This document shows, piece by piece, positions 25,243 to 34,107 of a DNA stretch of 64,000 nt. Under the pieces are notes generated by a model. It was not told the DNA's origin and searched no databases. It was given only the letters and a program-made list of their open reading frames with translations. The DNA comes from Sulfobacillus acidophilus DSM 10332 (GTDB lineage Bacteria > Bacillota > Sulfobacillia > Sulfobacillales > Sulfobacillaceae). Both the position numbers and the translations under genes were made by a program. The number at the start of each line of letters is the position of its first letter. The first letter of the stretch is position 1. The stretch is taken from the NCBI GenBank assembly GCA_000237975.1, contig CP003179.1, positions 3,378,270-3,442,269 on the forward strand. Reading direction: 5' to 3'.

Positions 25243-25803
25243 ATGTATTATTGGCATTGGATAAAAAACATCTTGACGCGTCCCAAGACGACCGGTTTTC
25301 CCACCCAATCCGACCCCCGAGTGGCTTCTATGAGTGGTGAACCGGTTATCCCGGCAACCCGAGAAGCTGCTCCCCGGGTAATTCACCGGTCGTTGGCCCT
25401 CCGCCATCTCGACGCAGGATCCTGTAATGGCTGTGAATCGGAATTGATGATGCTGACTAGTCCCGATTACGACTTTAGCCGCTATGGGTTTACGTACACC
25501 CCCTCCCCTAAACATGCCGATATTTTGGTCGTCACCGGTGTCGTGAGTCAGCCGTTAATCCCGGTGATTCAAGACGTCTATGAGCAATTGGGCCATCCCA
25601 AACGGGTGTTGGCCATAGGAGATTGTGCGATTAATGGAGGCGTATTTGACGGGATACCGGAAACCGCCCATAAGCTAGAAACGGTAATTCCCGTCACAAC
25701 TCGGGTGTCCGGCTGTCCTCCCACCCCGGCCGACATCTTGCGCGCCCTTTTTGTAGCGGTAGACGGGGTGGAACCCCTAGGCGGTCAGGAGGTAGTCAAA
25801 TGA
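25243..25803 (+). CDS. Small FeS subunit, NuoB/HyfI-like
   Basis: A 186-residue protein with the four cysteine ligands of the N2/proximal 4Fe-4S cluster: CNGCESE (C61, C64), GDCAINGGVF (C128) and SGCPPTPADIL (C158). The N-terminal 50 residues have no cysteine. This is the only FeS-binding subunit in the operon; no NuoI/HyfH ferredoxin-type gene is present, so the electron entry route is unclear. The stop overlaps the next start by four bases. Confidence 0.92.
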   Translation: MYYWHWIKNILTRPKTTGFPTQSDPRVASMSGEPVIPATREAAPRVIHRSLALRHLDAGSCNGCESELMMLTSPDYDFSRYGFTYTPSPKHADILVVTGVVSQPLIPVIQDVYEQLGHPKRVLAIGDCAINGGVFDGIPETAHKLETVIPVTTRVSGCPPTPADILRALFVAVDGVEPLGGQEVVK

Positions 25804-27797
25804 CGGGAGCCCTCTGGTTAGGCAGTTGGCTTGGGTTATTAGTCGCCGGATTAACCGGTGCCGCAACGATTTCGGGATTCCGGCGTTCGCCCCGGTATTG
25901 GCTTGCCGGTTCGCTTCTCGCAGGTTCTCTGTTATTGGCTTTCGGTGCCGGCTGGAGATCCCCCCTGGGGAATACCACCCTCATATTGCCCGCTCCGTGG
26001 CCGGCTATCACGATGACGCCCGTGCCATTGGCCTCACTGTGGGGCTGGATCGCGAGCAGTTTATTTCTGGCTGCGGTTCTGGGGTCGTGGCGATCCGGTA
26101 ATGCCGCCCGGATTTTCTATAGTCTCGTTCCTCTTCAAACCGCGGTCGGCATCTTTCTTTGGAGCGGACAGGGCATCTTGCTGTTGATTAGTTGGGAATT
26201 TCTGTCCGCCGTCACCTACCTCGGATTGGTGACCACCCGTAAATCCCGTCCCGTCTGGCAAGCCGGATGGGTCTTATTGGCACTGTCCGAAATCGGGGGT
26301 TTTCTACTACTATTTTCCATTGCCTGGTTGATTCCCCGCGTTCCGCATTTGTCCCCGGCCATGATGACCACGATCATGATCATGGTCGTTTTGGCGTTTG
26401 GGGTCAAAGCCGGGTTGTTTCCGTTGATGATTTGGATGCCCTTAGCCGAACCGGAGGCTCCCGGGGCTATCGCAGGGATCTTTTCCGGTCTTTTGACGGG
26501 TCTCGCCATTTCGGGCATCCTAACTTTTGACCAGCTGTTACATCCCGGCAGGTTGTGGGGCATTCTCTTAATCGTTCTCGGAGTACTTGGAGCGCTCACC
26601 GGAGCCCTTTATAGTGTGGTGTCCCGTCATGCGAAACGCGTGTTGGCCTACTCCACCTTGGAAGTTCTAGGACTCGTCTTTGCCGCTATGGGAATTTGGC
26701 ATGTGACCGAATCGACAAATCCCCACAACATAGCGGCCACCTTGGCTTTGGATGCCGCCGTGATTTTGTTGATCATGCATGCGGGGGCCAAATTTGTCGC
26801 CTTTTTGGTCACCGATTTTACCGGGCAATGGGGTCATACCCTTGATCGCCTCGGTGGACTGATTCATGGTGCCCCCCGCAGTGCCGGTTGGACTTTGTTA
26901 GCCATTCTGACATTGGAGGCTTTCCCGCCTTTAGGCGGGTTTGTGGGCGAGTGGCTTTTGCTTGAATCCATTCTAAAACCTTTGGGGACAACGCTCACAG
27001 AACGAACTACCCATCTCGCACTCCTGATATCCGGAGCTTTTCTAGCTCTCGCCATTGCGTTAGGCACCCTCAGCTACCTCCGATGGTTCGCGTTTATTTT
27101 TCTGGGCACCCCGCGTCAACCGCGCCCTATCCAAGAACCCCCCAAAGGATTTCGAGCCGCATTGGCTTTGCCCTTGATTTGGCCACTGTTCAGCGGTCCC
27201 GCCGTGCCCTGGGTCATCCCCTGGCTCAATCACGAACTGGGATTTCTCGTCTCGACCCCCCAGTCGGTCTTTGCCCCCACCCAAACCTCTCCCGCGTCGG
27301 TTCTCCCGCTGGTGAAAATTGGGGCCAATCTGATTCCCGCTTGGGGAACGACAGGATCCATTTTCTTCCCACAAGGCTTTTCGGTCGGCGATCCGTACAT
27401 CTTATTTATCATGGGTGTCTTTCTCTTTAGTTTAGTTGCGCTGCTCCGCTACAGGGTCACCCGCTCCGAAGTGCGTCGGGTTGCCCCCTGGACGGGCGGT
27501 CTCGTCCCCTTCACGGCCCTCACCAGCTTCTCGGCGGAGGGATTTGTACACCCCCTACGATTAGCTTTCGCCCGCTTCTATGGGCTCGAACGGCTCCGGA
27601 TCGATGTACCCGGCACCCGTTTTTACCGCCATACGATTGTCTACCGGGTCGAAGAACATCTTTATCTTCCGATTTTGGCTCTCTTGCGTTGGCTTTCTTC
27701 GCATATTCGCCGGATCCAATCGGGATTGGTTACCGCCTACCTTGGATACCTGGTCGGAGCAATCCTTCTCGCGGCCATTCTCGTAGTGATGGCGTAA
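25800..27797 (+). CDS. Antiporter-like subunit HyfB (NuoL family)
   Basis: A 665-residue protein with about 16 helices, the length of HyfB. The antiporter core shows LISWEFLSAVTYLGLVTT, FGVKAGLFPLMIWMPLAEPE (helix-7 lysine) and VVSRHAKRVLAYSTLEVLG. The C-terminal extension (from about 560) has charged amphipathic stretches resembling the NuoL lateral arm. It closes the operon and supplies a second ion-translocation channel. No gene follows until 28047 on the other strand. Confidence 0.9.
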   Translation: MTGALWLGSWLGLLVAGLTGAATISGFRRSPRYWLAGSLLAGSLLLAFGAGWRSPLGNTTLILPAPWPAITMTPVPLASLWGWIASSLFLAAVLGSWRSGNAARIFYSLVPLQTAVGIFLWSGQGILLLISWEFLSAVTYLGLVTTRKSRPVWQAGWVLLALSEIGGFLLLFSIAWLIPRVPHLSPAMMTTIMIMVVLAFGVKAGLFPLMIWMPLAEPEAPGAIAGIFSGLLTGLAISGILTFDQLLHPGRLWGILLIVLGVLGALTGALYSVVSRHAKRVLAYSTLEVLGLVFAAMGIWHVTESTNPHNIAATLALDAAVILLIMHAGAKFVAFLVTDFTGQWGHTLDRLGGLIHGAPRSAGWTLLAILTLEAFPPLGGFVGEWLLLESILKPLGTTLTERTTHLALLISGAFLALAIALGTLSYLRWFAFIFLGTPRQPRPIQEPPKGFRAALALPLIWPLFSGPAVPWVIPWLNHELGFLVSTPQSVFAPTQTSPASVLPLVKIGANLIPAWGTTGSIFFPQGFSVGDPYILFIMGVFLFSLVALLRYRVTRSEVRRVAPWTGGLVPFTALTSFSAEGFVHPLRLAFARFYGLERLRIDVPGTRFYRHTIVYRVEEHLYLPILALLRWLSSHIRRIQSGLVTAYLGYLVGAILLAAILVVMA

Positions 27798-28046
27798 TCG
27801 GCAAAGGAGATCCACATCGGACACACTTAACGAGATAGGTAAGAACCGTTACGGTTTATCGGAAAAGTGGGCGAAGGGCACCGCGGCCCGCCAATTGCGG
27901 GTTGGCGAATGTTAGCGTCGAAACGCTCGATCCCCTGGGCGTCCGCCGGGAAAACCAGGGAAGCGGCAAGGTCGATTGAAGGGTTCGGCGTAAGCGACGT
28001 TCTCGACCACGACCGACTCTTCAGGGTGTCGTCGCCCCTCCTCCTT
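27798..28046. other. Intergenic region after the Ehr operon
   Basis: About 250 bases without a gene I can support. Two small inverted repeats are visible (AACCG-TTA-CGGTT near 27844-27856 and CCCGC-CAATT-GCGGG near 27890-27904), neither followed by a T-run. It separates the Ehr operon from the convergent patatin gene. Confidence 0.4.
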
Positions 28047-28895
28047 CTATTCCGACGCGGCCCACCAGTCCCGTATGGCGTGTGCGTCTTTCTGGGCCAA
28101 GTCATACCCGCAGTCGATAATTTCGTTAACCCGATGGAACACCTGGTGACCCCCGTCCATCTGTAGGCGGAGATCCCAATGAGGAACCGTCACCTGCTGT
28201 TGCCTTAACCGCGACATCTGTTGGATAACGGTCGTCAACGTTTGCGACAACACCTGCCCCACATGAAAGAATCGCGGAGATTGCACGGGTGCCGGCCAGT
28301 TCGGCGCTTCGTCGATCCAAAGGCCGAGCATCCGGCGAGCCCCAAGTCGTTCGGCCACATCGAGCGGGTAATCGTCCAGCACGCCGCCATCGACCAAGAC
28401 GTGAGAAGCGTGCACCACCGGATCAAATAGTCCCGGAACCGCAGCCGACGCCTTTAAGGCCTCGAGCAGCGGCATATCCTGACAGACGGTCGGCCCGATC
28501 GGCGAAGGCGGGCCGATGACCACCACGTCGCGTGCGGTGAGCGATGTGGCCACGACCCACAACCGTATCGACAACTGATCAAAAGTGGCGGGAATCCACA
28601 ATCGAAGACGCTCCCAAAAGGGAGGCGAGCCCAACAATGACTGCCAGACGGCCCCCCCGCGAAGGCGCCGCCAGAGGTTCGGGGTCCGGGGCAAGAACGA
28701 GTCGGGCCCCATTTGATCGACCCGGCTACGGATCTCCGATGCGGAATGTCCACTGGCAATCAAAGCCCCGACAATGGCCCCGGCCGAACTGCCCACAATC
28801 GCGTCAATCGGCAACCGCCATTCCGTGAAGGCTTGCCAGACGCCAATTCCGGCCAACGCCCATAAGCCGCCTCCACTGAAAACCAGCATTCGCAT
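28047..28895 (-). CDS. Patatin-like phospholipase (RssA/YlbK type)
   Basis: A 282-residue protein with the patatin catalytic elements: oxyanion loop SGGGLWAL near the N-terminus, nucleophile elbow VGSSAGAIVGAL, and the dyad aspartate in VLVDGGVLDDYP. It is predicted to hydrolyse acyl esters at the inner membrane face; the physiological substrate is unknown. The ATG at 28895 sits five bases after GAGGTGG. It is convergent with the Ehr operon. Confidence 0.88.
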   Translation of the reverse strand: MRMLVFSGGGLWALAGIGVWQAFTEWRLPIDAIVGSSAGAIVGALIASGHSASEIRSRVDQMGPDSFLPRTPNLWRRLRGGAVWQSLLGSPPFWERLRLWIPATFDQLSIRLWVVATSLTARDVVVIGPPSPIGPTVCQDMPLLEALKASAAVPGLFDPVVHASHVLVDGGVLDDYPLDVAERLGARRMLGLWIDEAPNWPAPVQSPRFFHVGQVLSQTLTTVIQQMSRLRQQQVTVPHWDLRLQMDGGHQVFHRVNEIIDCGYDLAQKDAHAIRDWWAASE

Positions 28896-28947
28896 GCGGG
28901 CCACCTCGGCATTATCTATGCCGAAAGCAGGGGAAATATAGGTTGTT

Positions 28948-29283
28948 CTAAACCCGATCCCAGCCGACCCACGACCCTAACCGGGAAAAGAGTCGGGAAT
29001 GTGGCCACACCTCTTGAAACCCGAAACTCCGCACCCACTGAAAGCGTTCGCCTTCGACGTGCGATCCGTAAAACGCCACCGGTCCGGTGAATGGCGTTAA
29101 CGCTTGCAGTAAGGCGTCATTCGCCAACCGCATGTTAATCAGGACACGCTCAATGGTCCCCAATCCCAAGTGCCGGATTGCCTCTTCAGCCGTTCCCACA
29201 GTGGTCACGGGCACGTGATGCGGTTCAAGGATTTCCCGGATCCGACTTTCAAATAATAAATCATCCTCCAACAGGAGCAACAT
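28948..29283 (-). CDS. Degenerate receiver-domain (pseudo-receiver) protein
   Basis: A 111-residue protein with a CheY-like fold pattern. The acidic pocket E6-D7-D8 (LLLLEDDLLF) is kept. The phosphoacceptor aspartate is N50 (RVLINMRL), and no conserved lysine is found near the end (FGFQEVWPHSRL). It is therefore unlikely to be phosphorylated in the usual way and may act as a binding module. It follows GAAGGGA and overlaps the end of nth by 23 bases, so it is translationally linked to the DNA repair gene. Confidence 0.6.
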   Translation of the reverse strand: MLLLLEDDLLFESRIREILEPHHVPVTTVGTAEEAIRHLGLGTIERVLINMRLANDALLQALTPFTGPVAFYGSHVEGERFQWVRSFGFQEVWPHSRLFSRLGSWVGWDRV

Positions 29284-29914
29284 GGGTGTCCCTTCTTTCT
29301 GCCGATGGACAAAGATCCGCCAGCGGACATTCGTGGCAAAGCGGTCGGACCGCCTTACAGCAATAACGGCCGTGATAGATGAGCCAATGATGCGCTTTAG
29401 ACCATAGCGCTTGGGGAATCAACGCCATGAGCTGCTGTTCGGTACCGGCCGGGTCTTTCGCATTGGACCAACCTAATCGGTGGGACACCCGAAACACGTG
29501 GGTATCCACCGCCAACGCATCCACCCCAAAGGCGTTGGATAAAACGACATTGGCGGTTTTACGGCCGACCCCCGGCAATGCCATGAGGGCATCGCGGTCG
29601 GCCGGCACTTCCCCGCGATACGTTTCCGCAATCACCCGGGCCGTGCGGATAAGGTTTTGCGCCTTGGTGTGGTAGAGGCCGCAATCCCGAATTAATTCCT
29701 CGACGTCCGCCAACAATGCCTCGGCCAGCGCAAAAGCATCGGGAAACCGGCGAAATAACCGCGGCGTAATCATGTTCACCCGCCGATCGGTACATTGGGC
29801 CGAGAGCATGGTCGCCACCAAAAGCTGCCAGGGATTGGTATGCACCAACTCCGTCTCCGGATTAGGATATTGTTCGGCCAGCCGGCTTAAGGCCGGCTCC
29901 ACCGGCGCCATCAT
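29261..29914 (-). CDS. nth: Endonuclease III
   Basis: A 217-residue base-excision repair enzyme: helix-hairpin-helix LPGVGRKTANVVLSNAFG with the catalytic lysine in RKT, the catalytic aspartate in VDTHVFRVSHRLG, and a C-terminal 4Fe-4S loop with cysteines spaced 6-2-5 (C-x6-CHEC-x5-C). It removes oxidised pyrimidines and cleaves abasic sites. It overlaps the bcp stop by four bases (ATGATGG), forming a bcp-nth-receiver operon suited to oxidative stress. Confidence 0.95.
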   Translation of the reverse strand: MMAPVEPALSRLAEQYPNPETELVHTNPWQLLVATMLSAQCTDRRVNMITPRLFRRFPDAFALAEALLADVEELIRDCGLYHTKAQNLIRTARVIAETYRGEVPADRDALMALPGVGRKTANVVLSNAFGVDALAVDTHVFRVSHRLGWSNAKDPAGTEQQLMALIPQALWSKAHHWLIYHGRYCCKAVRPLCHECPLADLCPSAERRDTHVAPVGG

Positions 29915-30381
29915 GGCACCAGCGACTCCGCGACCTGGCGCACCTGATCAACATGGCCGGCCACCTTCACCTTACGAAATACGGCCCGGATTATGCCTTC
30001 CGGATCAATCACAAACGTGCTCCGTTCGATTCCCCAACTTGTTTTGCCGTACATGTTCTTTTGCTTATAGACCCCGTATTGACGGGCGACCTCGGCATTT
30101 TCATCGGATAGTAAGGGAAACGGCAATTGATGTTTCGCCCGAAATTTTTCGTGACTGGCCAAGGAATCGGTGCTTACGCCCAGCACCACAATCTGTTGCC
30201 CTTGAAAGTGCGGAAATTGGTCACGAAAGTCACACGCTTCCGTCGTACATCCCGGCGTGTTATCTCGGGGGTAAAAGTAGAGGACGACCACTCGCCCTCG
30301 ATAATCCGACAAACGCACGTCTCCGTCTGTCCCCGGCAAGACAAAGTCCGGAGCGGGCTTTCCCAACAATTCGTCCTCCAT
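29911..30381 (-). CDS. bcp: Thioredoxin-dependent peroxiredoxin, Bcp/PrxQ type
   Basis: A 156-residue peroxiredoxin. The peroxidatic cysteine and a second cysteine five residues later (TPGCTTEACDFRD) are the PrxQ arrangement. FYPRDNTPG and the SYDENAEVA-like LSDENAEVARQYGV also fit. It reduces hydroperoxides using thioredoxin. It starts with ATG after GGAGGA and lies upstream of nth. Confidence 0.95.
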   Translation of the reverse strand: MEDELLGKPAPDFVLPGTDGDVRLSDYRGRVVVLYFYPRDNTPGCTTEACDFRDQFPHFQGQQIVVLGVSTDSLASHEKFRAKHQLPFPLLSDENAEVARQYGVYKQKNMYGKTSWGIERSTFVIDPEGIIRAVFRKVKVAGHVDQVRQVAESLVP

Positions 30382-30402
30382 GATGTGTTCATCCTCCTCC
30401 GG

Positions 30403-31479
30403 TTATAGCGGTTTTACGAAAATATCGCGAGGGACCTGAGATAAAATCTCCGCGCCGTCAGCTTGATTGACAACCACCTCTTCCAACCGGACGCCAAATT
30501 CTCCTGGCAAGTAAATTCCCGGCTCAATCGAATAGGTGGCATGAAGCGGCAAGGGGTCTTGGTTGCCTTCCATCACGGACGGCGGTTCATGGACCGAAAG
30601 GCCGATGCCATGGCCCGTCCGGTGCACGAAGAACTCGCCGTAGCCGGCGTCTTGAATCACCCGGCGAGCCGCCCGGTCCACCGACTCGGCCGCCACCCCC
30701 GCCCGCGCCGTGCGCACCGCGGTCTGAACCGCCCGGTCGACAATGGCATGGACGGCGCGGAATTTTTCGTCCGGTTCACCCAAATAGGCGACTCGGGTCA
30801 TGTCCGACGCGTAACCCTGATAAAAACAACCGATATCTAAAAGCACCGGACCGGGCGAAAGCACGGTGGACCCCGGGGTATGGTGCGGTAAGGCGCTATG
30901 TTCACCGGCGGCCACGATAATAAAGGCCTCCCGATCGGCTCCCTCCCGGATAAACGCCCGCCGGATGACATCCGCCAATTCGGCTTCGGTCATGCCCACC
31001 TGCATCGCCTCAAACGCCGCGCGCATCGCGGCATCGTTAATTCGCTGGCTTTCCCGGAGTCGAGCCAGTTCGTCATCCGCTTTTTCCATTCGCAGGGGGG
31101 CCATTAGGCGGGAAGCCAACCCCAATGGACCCGCCTCGTGAGCGACGATTTGCGCGTGATCGAACCGGGCATCATCCGAAATGAACGAACGCCAACGCGA
31201 ACCGTCCAACTTCCGGTATACGTCTCGCACAGCCTCCCGTGGCCCTTGTTCATCGGTAAACCGCGTCATGGGTACCGCCGTGCCCAAATGCGCCACGGCC
31301 TCTTCGGCATTAACCGATGCGATCACAAGATGCGCGCTGTCCGGAGCGATGACCAAGAAGGTCAGTCGCTCGTCCGGTAACGGCGACCATCCGACGGCAT
31401 AGCGAAAGTCGTCTCCCGGGGCTAGCCATAAAAGGGACCCCTCTTTTTGAAGCTGTTGCTGTATGGCTGCGAGTCGCGT
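30403..31479 (-). CDS. pepQ: M24-family Xaa-Pro aminopeptidase, probable ACG start
   Basis: A 358-residue metallopeptidase. Metal ligands of the pita-bread fold: D in LLDIGCFYQGYASDMTR, H in FVHRTGHGIGLSVHE, and E residues in TYSIEPGIYL and GVRLEEVV. The first ATG/GTG/TTG in frame (TTG 31356) would delete 41 residues typical of the family's N-domain (RLAAIQQQLQKEGSLLWLAP, then DDFRYAVGWSPLPDERLTFL). The frame is open back to ACG at 31479, five bases after AAGGAGGA. I therefore place the start at ACG, an exceptional codon. Function: removal of N-terminal residues before proline or cleavage of Xaa-Pro dipeptides. Confidence 0.82.
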   Translation of the reverse strand, partial: TRLAAIQQQLQKEGSLLWLAPGDDFRYAVGWSPLPDERLTFLVIAPDSAHLVIASVNAEEAVAHLGTAVPMTRFTDEQGPREAVRDVYRKLDGSRWRSFISDDARFDHAQIVAHEAGPLGLASRLMAPLRMEKADDELARLRESQRINDAAMRAAFEAMQVGMTEAELADVIRRAFIREGADREAFIIVAAGEHSALPHHTPGSTVLSPGPVLLDIGCFYQGYASDMTRVAYLGEPDEKFRAVHAIVDRAVQTAVRTARAGVAAESVDRAARRVIQDAGYGEFFVHRTGHGIGLSVHEPPSVMEGNQDPLPLHATYSIEPGIYLPGEFGVRLEEVVVNQADGAEILSQVPRDIFVKPL

Positions 31480-31593
31480 AAAAATCCTCCTTCGTAGTTA
31501 CGAAACGGCACCAATTGAATTGCCGACCATAACCTAATTCGTTATGCTGTCCTCAGCCTACCATAGTTTTGCCGGAATTTGAGGAGGATCGCC

Positions 31594-32592
31594 GTGAACC
31601 GTTGGCGCATCGTCGCAGTCGTCGTCGCCCTAGCGCTGATAGGGCTTATATGGTACGAACATACCCGTCCGGAGCCCCTGCCCCCCTATCCGGGCACGAC
31701 CGCCAATCCCATTAAATTTCCCCGGGGGGCGAAAGCCTTGGCGCCCGGATCGCCGGTAGCGGCGACCACCCGGCCCTATACCCCGATCGATTCCCCCCTG
31801 GCCGGCGCGGACTGGTTATTACCGTTAGCCTCGGATTCGCTATTCAGTGACAGTTTGCACGACGGACAAGCGGCTTGGGTCGTCGACGGGCACCCCGTCC
31901 GTCTTTCCGAGGTACCGACGGATCCCGTCGATCGATTGACTTGGAGTCCCGACGGCCACCAATTGGCTTGGGTAAATAACCGCGGAGCCACCATCATCGG
32001 CTATCGTCAGGGCAGGTTTACCACGTCCAACCAACCGGGCGCCACGGCATTCGCGTGGCTCTCGAACACCGAATGGGTGTGGATCCAACACGGCCAAGCC
32101 CTAGTCAGTACCGGACAGCGGCGAGAGATCGCCGGTGTGCCCGCCCTTTACCATCCGATCGCGCCCCAAACCCGGTCCGTTTTATCCGACCGGAAGGGTA
32201 CTCTCCTCGTCACCTCGCTTACCTCCGGCCCTCCCCGACAAATCGCGCGGGTCAATCCTCGGCGTTGGCCCGTATTACTCTCGGCGGCCGCCTGGGCTCC
32301 CCACACCAGTGCCTGGCTGTTAGAGCGTCCGGGCAGCGTTCCGGCCTATCTCTTTTTGGTCGTCCACAATCGGCAGGCGGTTTTTTGGCGTTTTCTAAGC
32401 CCCCTTCCCCCCGAATGGACCGTGTCCCGCGGCCACATTTACCTTTTAGGGGCTTTACCGAACCAAGAACTGGCCTGGATCCATCACGGCCAACTGATCC
32501 CGTTAAACGTTACGCCCGGTTTATTCAGTAGCGGTCCCGCGGGCATTTTGTGGCGTGGCGCCAATGGGTTTCTGCAGCTCGTGAAACCCTAG
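31594..32592 (+). CDS. Membrane-anchored protein with beta-propeller-like repeats, unknown function
   Basis: A 332-residue protein: a single N-terminal anchor helix (about residues 5-21) then an extracytoplasmic domain rich in beta strands. A TolB/WD40-like blade is visible (LTWSPDGHQLAWVNNRGATI), with further W/D-spaced strands. I do not recognise the family. The GTG at 31594 follows GAGGAGG. Its stop TAG overlaps the convergent mug stop on a shared CTAG. Confidence 0.6.
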   Translation: MNRWRIVAVVVALALIGLIWYEHTRPEPLPPYPGTTANPIKFPRGAKALAPGSPVAATTRPYTPIDSPLAGADWLLPLASDSLFSDSLHDGQAAWVVDGHPVRLSEVPTDPVDRLTWSPDGHQLAWVNNRGATIIGYRQGRFTTSNQPGATAFAWLSNTEWVWIQHGQALVSTGQRREIAGVPALYHPIAPQTRSVLSDRKGTLLVTSLTSGPPRQIARVNPRRWPVLLSAAAWAPHTSAWLLERPGSVPAYLFLVVHNRQAVFWRFLSPLPPEWTVSRGHIYLLGALPNQELAWIHHGQLIPLNVTPGLFSSGPAGILWRGANGFLQLVKP

Positions 32593-33110
32593 GACGGCAT
32601 CGACCACTGCAACAGGTTTTTCAGCTCGCGAAAGTACCGAAGGCGCAATCCATAAGGGATCGTCGAACGGCGGCTAGGATTTGGGGCAACATAGAGCATC
32701 ACCGACGGAATCCAGGACGGCTCTTGAAGACCCCAATCAATCCGTTCGGATGGACGCCGACCGGCCACCGCCCGAAAAATGTCTTTTCCCAAAAAGCAGG
32801 CAATGCGGGGTTTCAGTTGGGTTAGACGGGTCTTTAGCCGCCGGGATCCCGCCTCAATCTCCGGGCCTTGGAGCTCGGCCGCCGTCGCGGTCGGTCGATC
32901 CACCAAATTGATGATACCGAGTTTCCACAGCAACAAGTCCCGATCCTGCTCAGGCGATAACCGGTGACTGGTCAATCCCGCATCCGCCAACAACGCCCAA
33001 AAAAGGTTGCCCGGCCCGGCAAAATGGTGGCCTCGAGCAGCTGAGGCGAGCGACGGGTTATAGCCAACGAATAAAATGTCTAATCCGGTCATGACAACGT
33101 CCTCAATCAT
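32589..33110 (-). CDS. mug: G/U(T)-mismatch-specific DNA glycosylase, Mug/TDG type
   Basis: A 173-residue uracil-DNA glycosylase superfamily protein. The active-site motif is FVGYNPSLASAARGHHFAGP (GINPG-like, near residue 12) and the second motif is NPSRRSTIPY near 143. It would excise U or T from mismatches, relevant to cytosine deamination at high temperature. The ATG at 33110 follows AAAGGGGG; an internal ATG seven codons later is also possible. It is convergent with and overlaps the propeller gene by four bases. Confidence 0.85.
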   Translation of the reverse strand: MIEDVVMTGLDILFVGYNPSLASAARGHHFAGPGNLFWALLADAGLTSHRLSPEQDRDLLLWKLGIINLVDRPTATAAELQGPEIEAGSRRLKTRLTQLKPRIACFLGKDIFRAVAGRRPSERIDWGLQEPSWIPSVMLYVAPNPSRRSTIPYGLRLRYFRELKNLLQWSMPS

Positions 33111-33231
33111 CGGCGCCCCCCTTTCGACAGCACGCCGGCTGGCCACACCAGCCGATCGGATCAGGTCGGTAGGCGATCGTGGGGCAGGAAAAATCGCCCG
33201 GCGATGCCGGCGGACCCATCACCCCAGGAAA

Positions 33232-34107
33232 TCACTGACGACTCCATTGTTTGACGGTCTTCATCGCCGAAGCCCAGGCACTGACAATGCTGTGTTGCCA
33301 ACTCGGGAGGGCCGCATCCCCAATGACGCTGATTCCGGGATGCGCCGGTACCGCCACGCCCCCTTCGAGACGGGCTAAGCGGTCATCTATCGCCGGTTCC
33401 ATACCAATCCGAATAAACACCTGATCCACGTCCCAAGCCGCCGACCCAAAAGGTCCCTCGACCTCGACCCGATATCCGGTCGGCTGTCTCAGAATGGCCC
33501 GTACCACCGTGTGGTAGAAAATCGGGACCGAGAGCGCCGCCAATCGCGCCCGGTAACTGGGCCGGGCAGACAAGACCGCTCCGCGATGGATCAGACTGAC
33601 CGAGAGACCGGCCTCGGCCAACCGAAGGGCTGCCTCCGCCGCCCGGTCGCCCCCGCCCACCACCACGACCGCCGGGTTGTCCCGCTTTCGGGCCAGGTAG
33701 TCAGAGACCGAGTAATCCACGACCTCTTGGGCACCCGGCACCTTAAGCCGACGGGTTCGAAGTCCGGGCGCATAAAAGAGCCAGGCCGCCTCCATGTCTG
33801 TATGACCATCCACGACCAGACGGCGAGTATGGATGTCATAGGCCACCACCGACGTCGAACGATAAATGGTAATCGGCCACTGAGTTAACTGGGATTCAAG
33901 CCGATGGGCCAGTTCGGCGGCCGATCCGGTAAATCCCGGCACATCGATTAACGGCAGGGTTAACTGATGTAATTGTCCCCCTAGGCGCGCGCCCTTTTCG
34001 AATAAAAAAACCTCATAGCCCAATCGGGCGGCCCATAGGGCGGCCGCCAGGCCAGCGGGCCCGCCCCCCGCCACCGCCACCCTATCCGGAAGACGACGAT
34101 TCGTCAT
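33232..34107 (-). CDS. Thioredoxin-reductase-like FAD/NAD(P) oxidoreductase lacking the redox CxxC
   Basis: A 291-residue protein with FAD-binding AVAGGGPAGLAAALWAARLG, NAD(P)-binding VVVVGGGDRAAEAALRLAEA and C-terminal GISVIGDAAL. The thioredoxin reductase CATC motif is replaced (VVDYSVSDYL), so it is closer to ferredoxin/flavodoxin-NADP reductases of the YumC type or another electron carrier reductase. The start at 34107 overlaps the preceding gene by 26 bases and follows a GGATGGGG stretch. The partner is unknown. Confidence 0.78.
   Translation of the reverse strand: MTNRRLPDRVAVAGGGPAGLAAALWAARLGYEVFLFEKGARLGGQLHQLTLPLIDVPGFTGSAAELAHRLESQLTQWPITIYRSTSVVAYDIHTRRLVVDGHTDMEAAWLFYAPGLRTRRLKVPGAQEVVDYSVSDYLARKRDNPAVVVVGGGDRAAEAALRLAEAGLSVSLIHRGAVLSARPSYRARLAALSVPIFYHTVVRAILRQPTGYRVEVEGPFGSAAWDVDQVFIRIGMEPAIDDRLARLEGGVAVPAHPGISVIGDAALPSWQHSIVSAWASAMKTVKQWSRQ

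Noticed and set aside
33232-34107. Thioredoxin reductase (trxB)
   Set aside because: The CxxC redox motif is absent; only the two nucleotide-binding domains are conserved.
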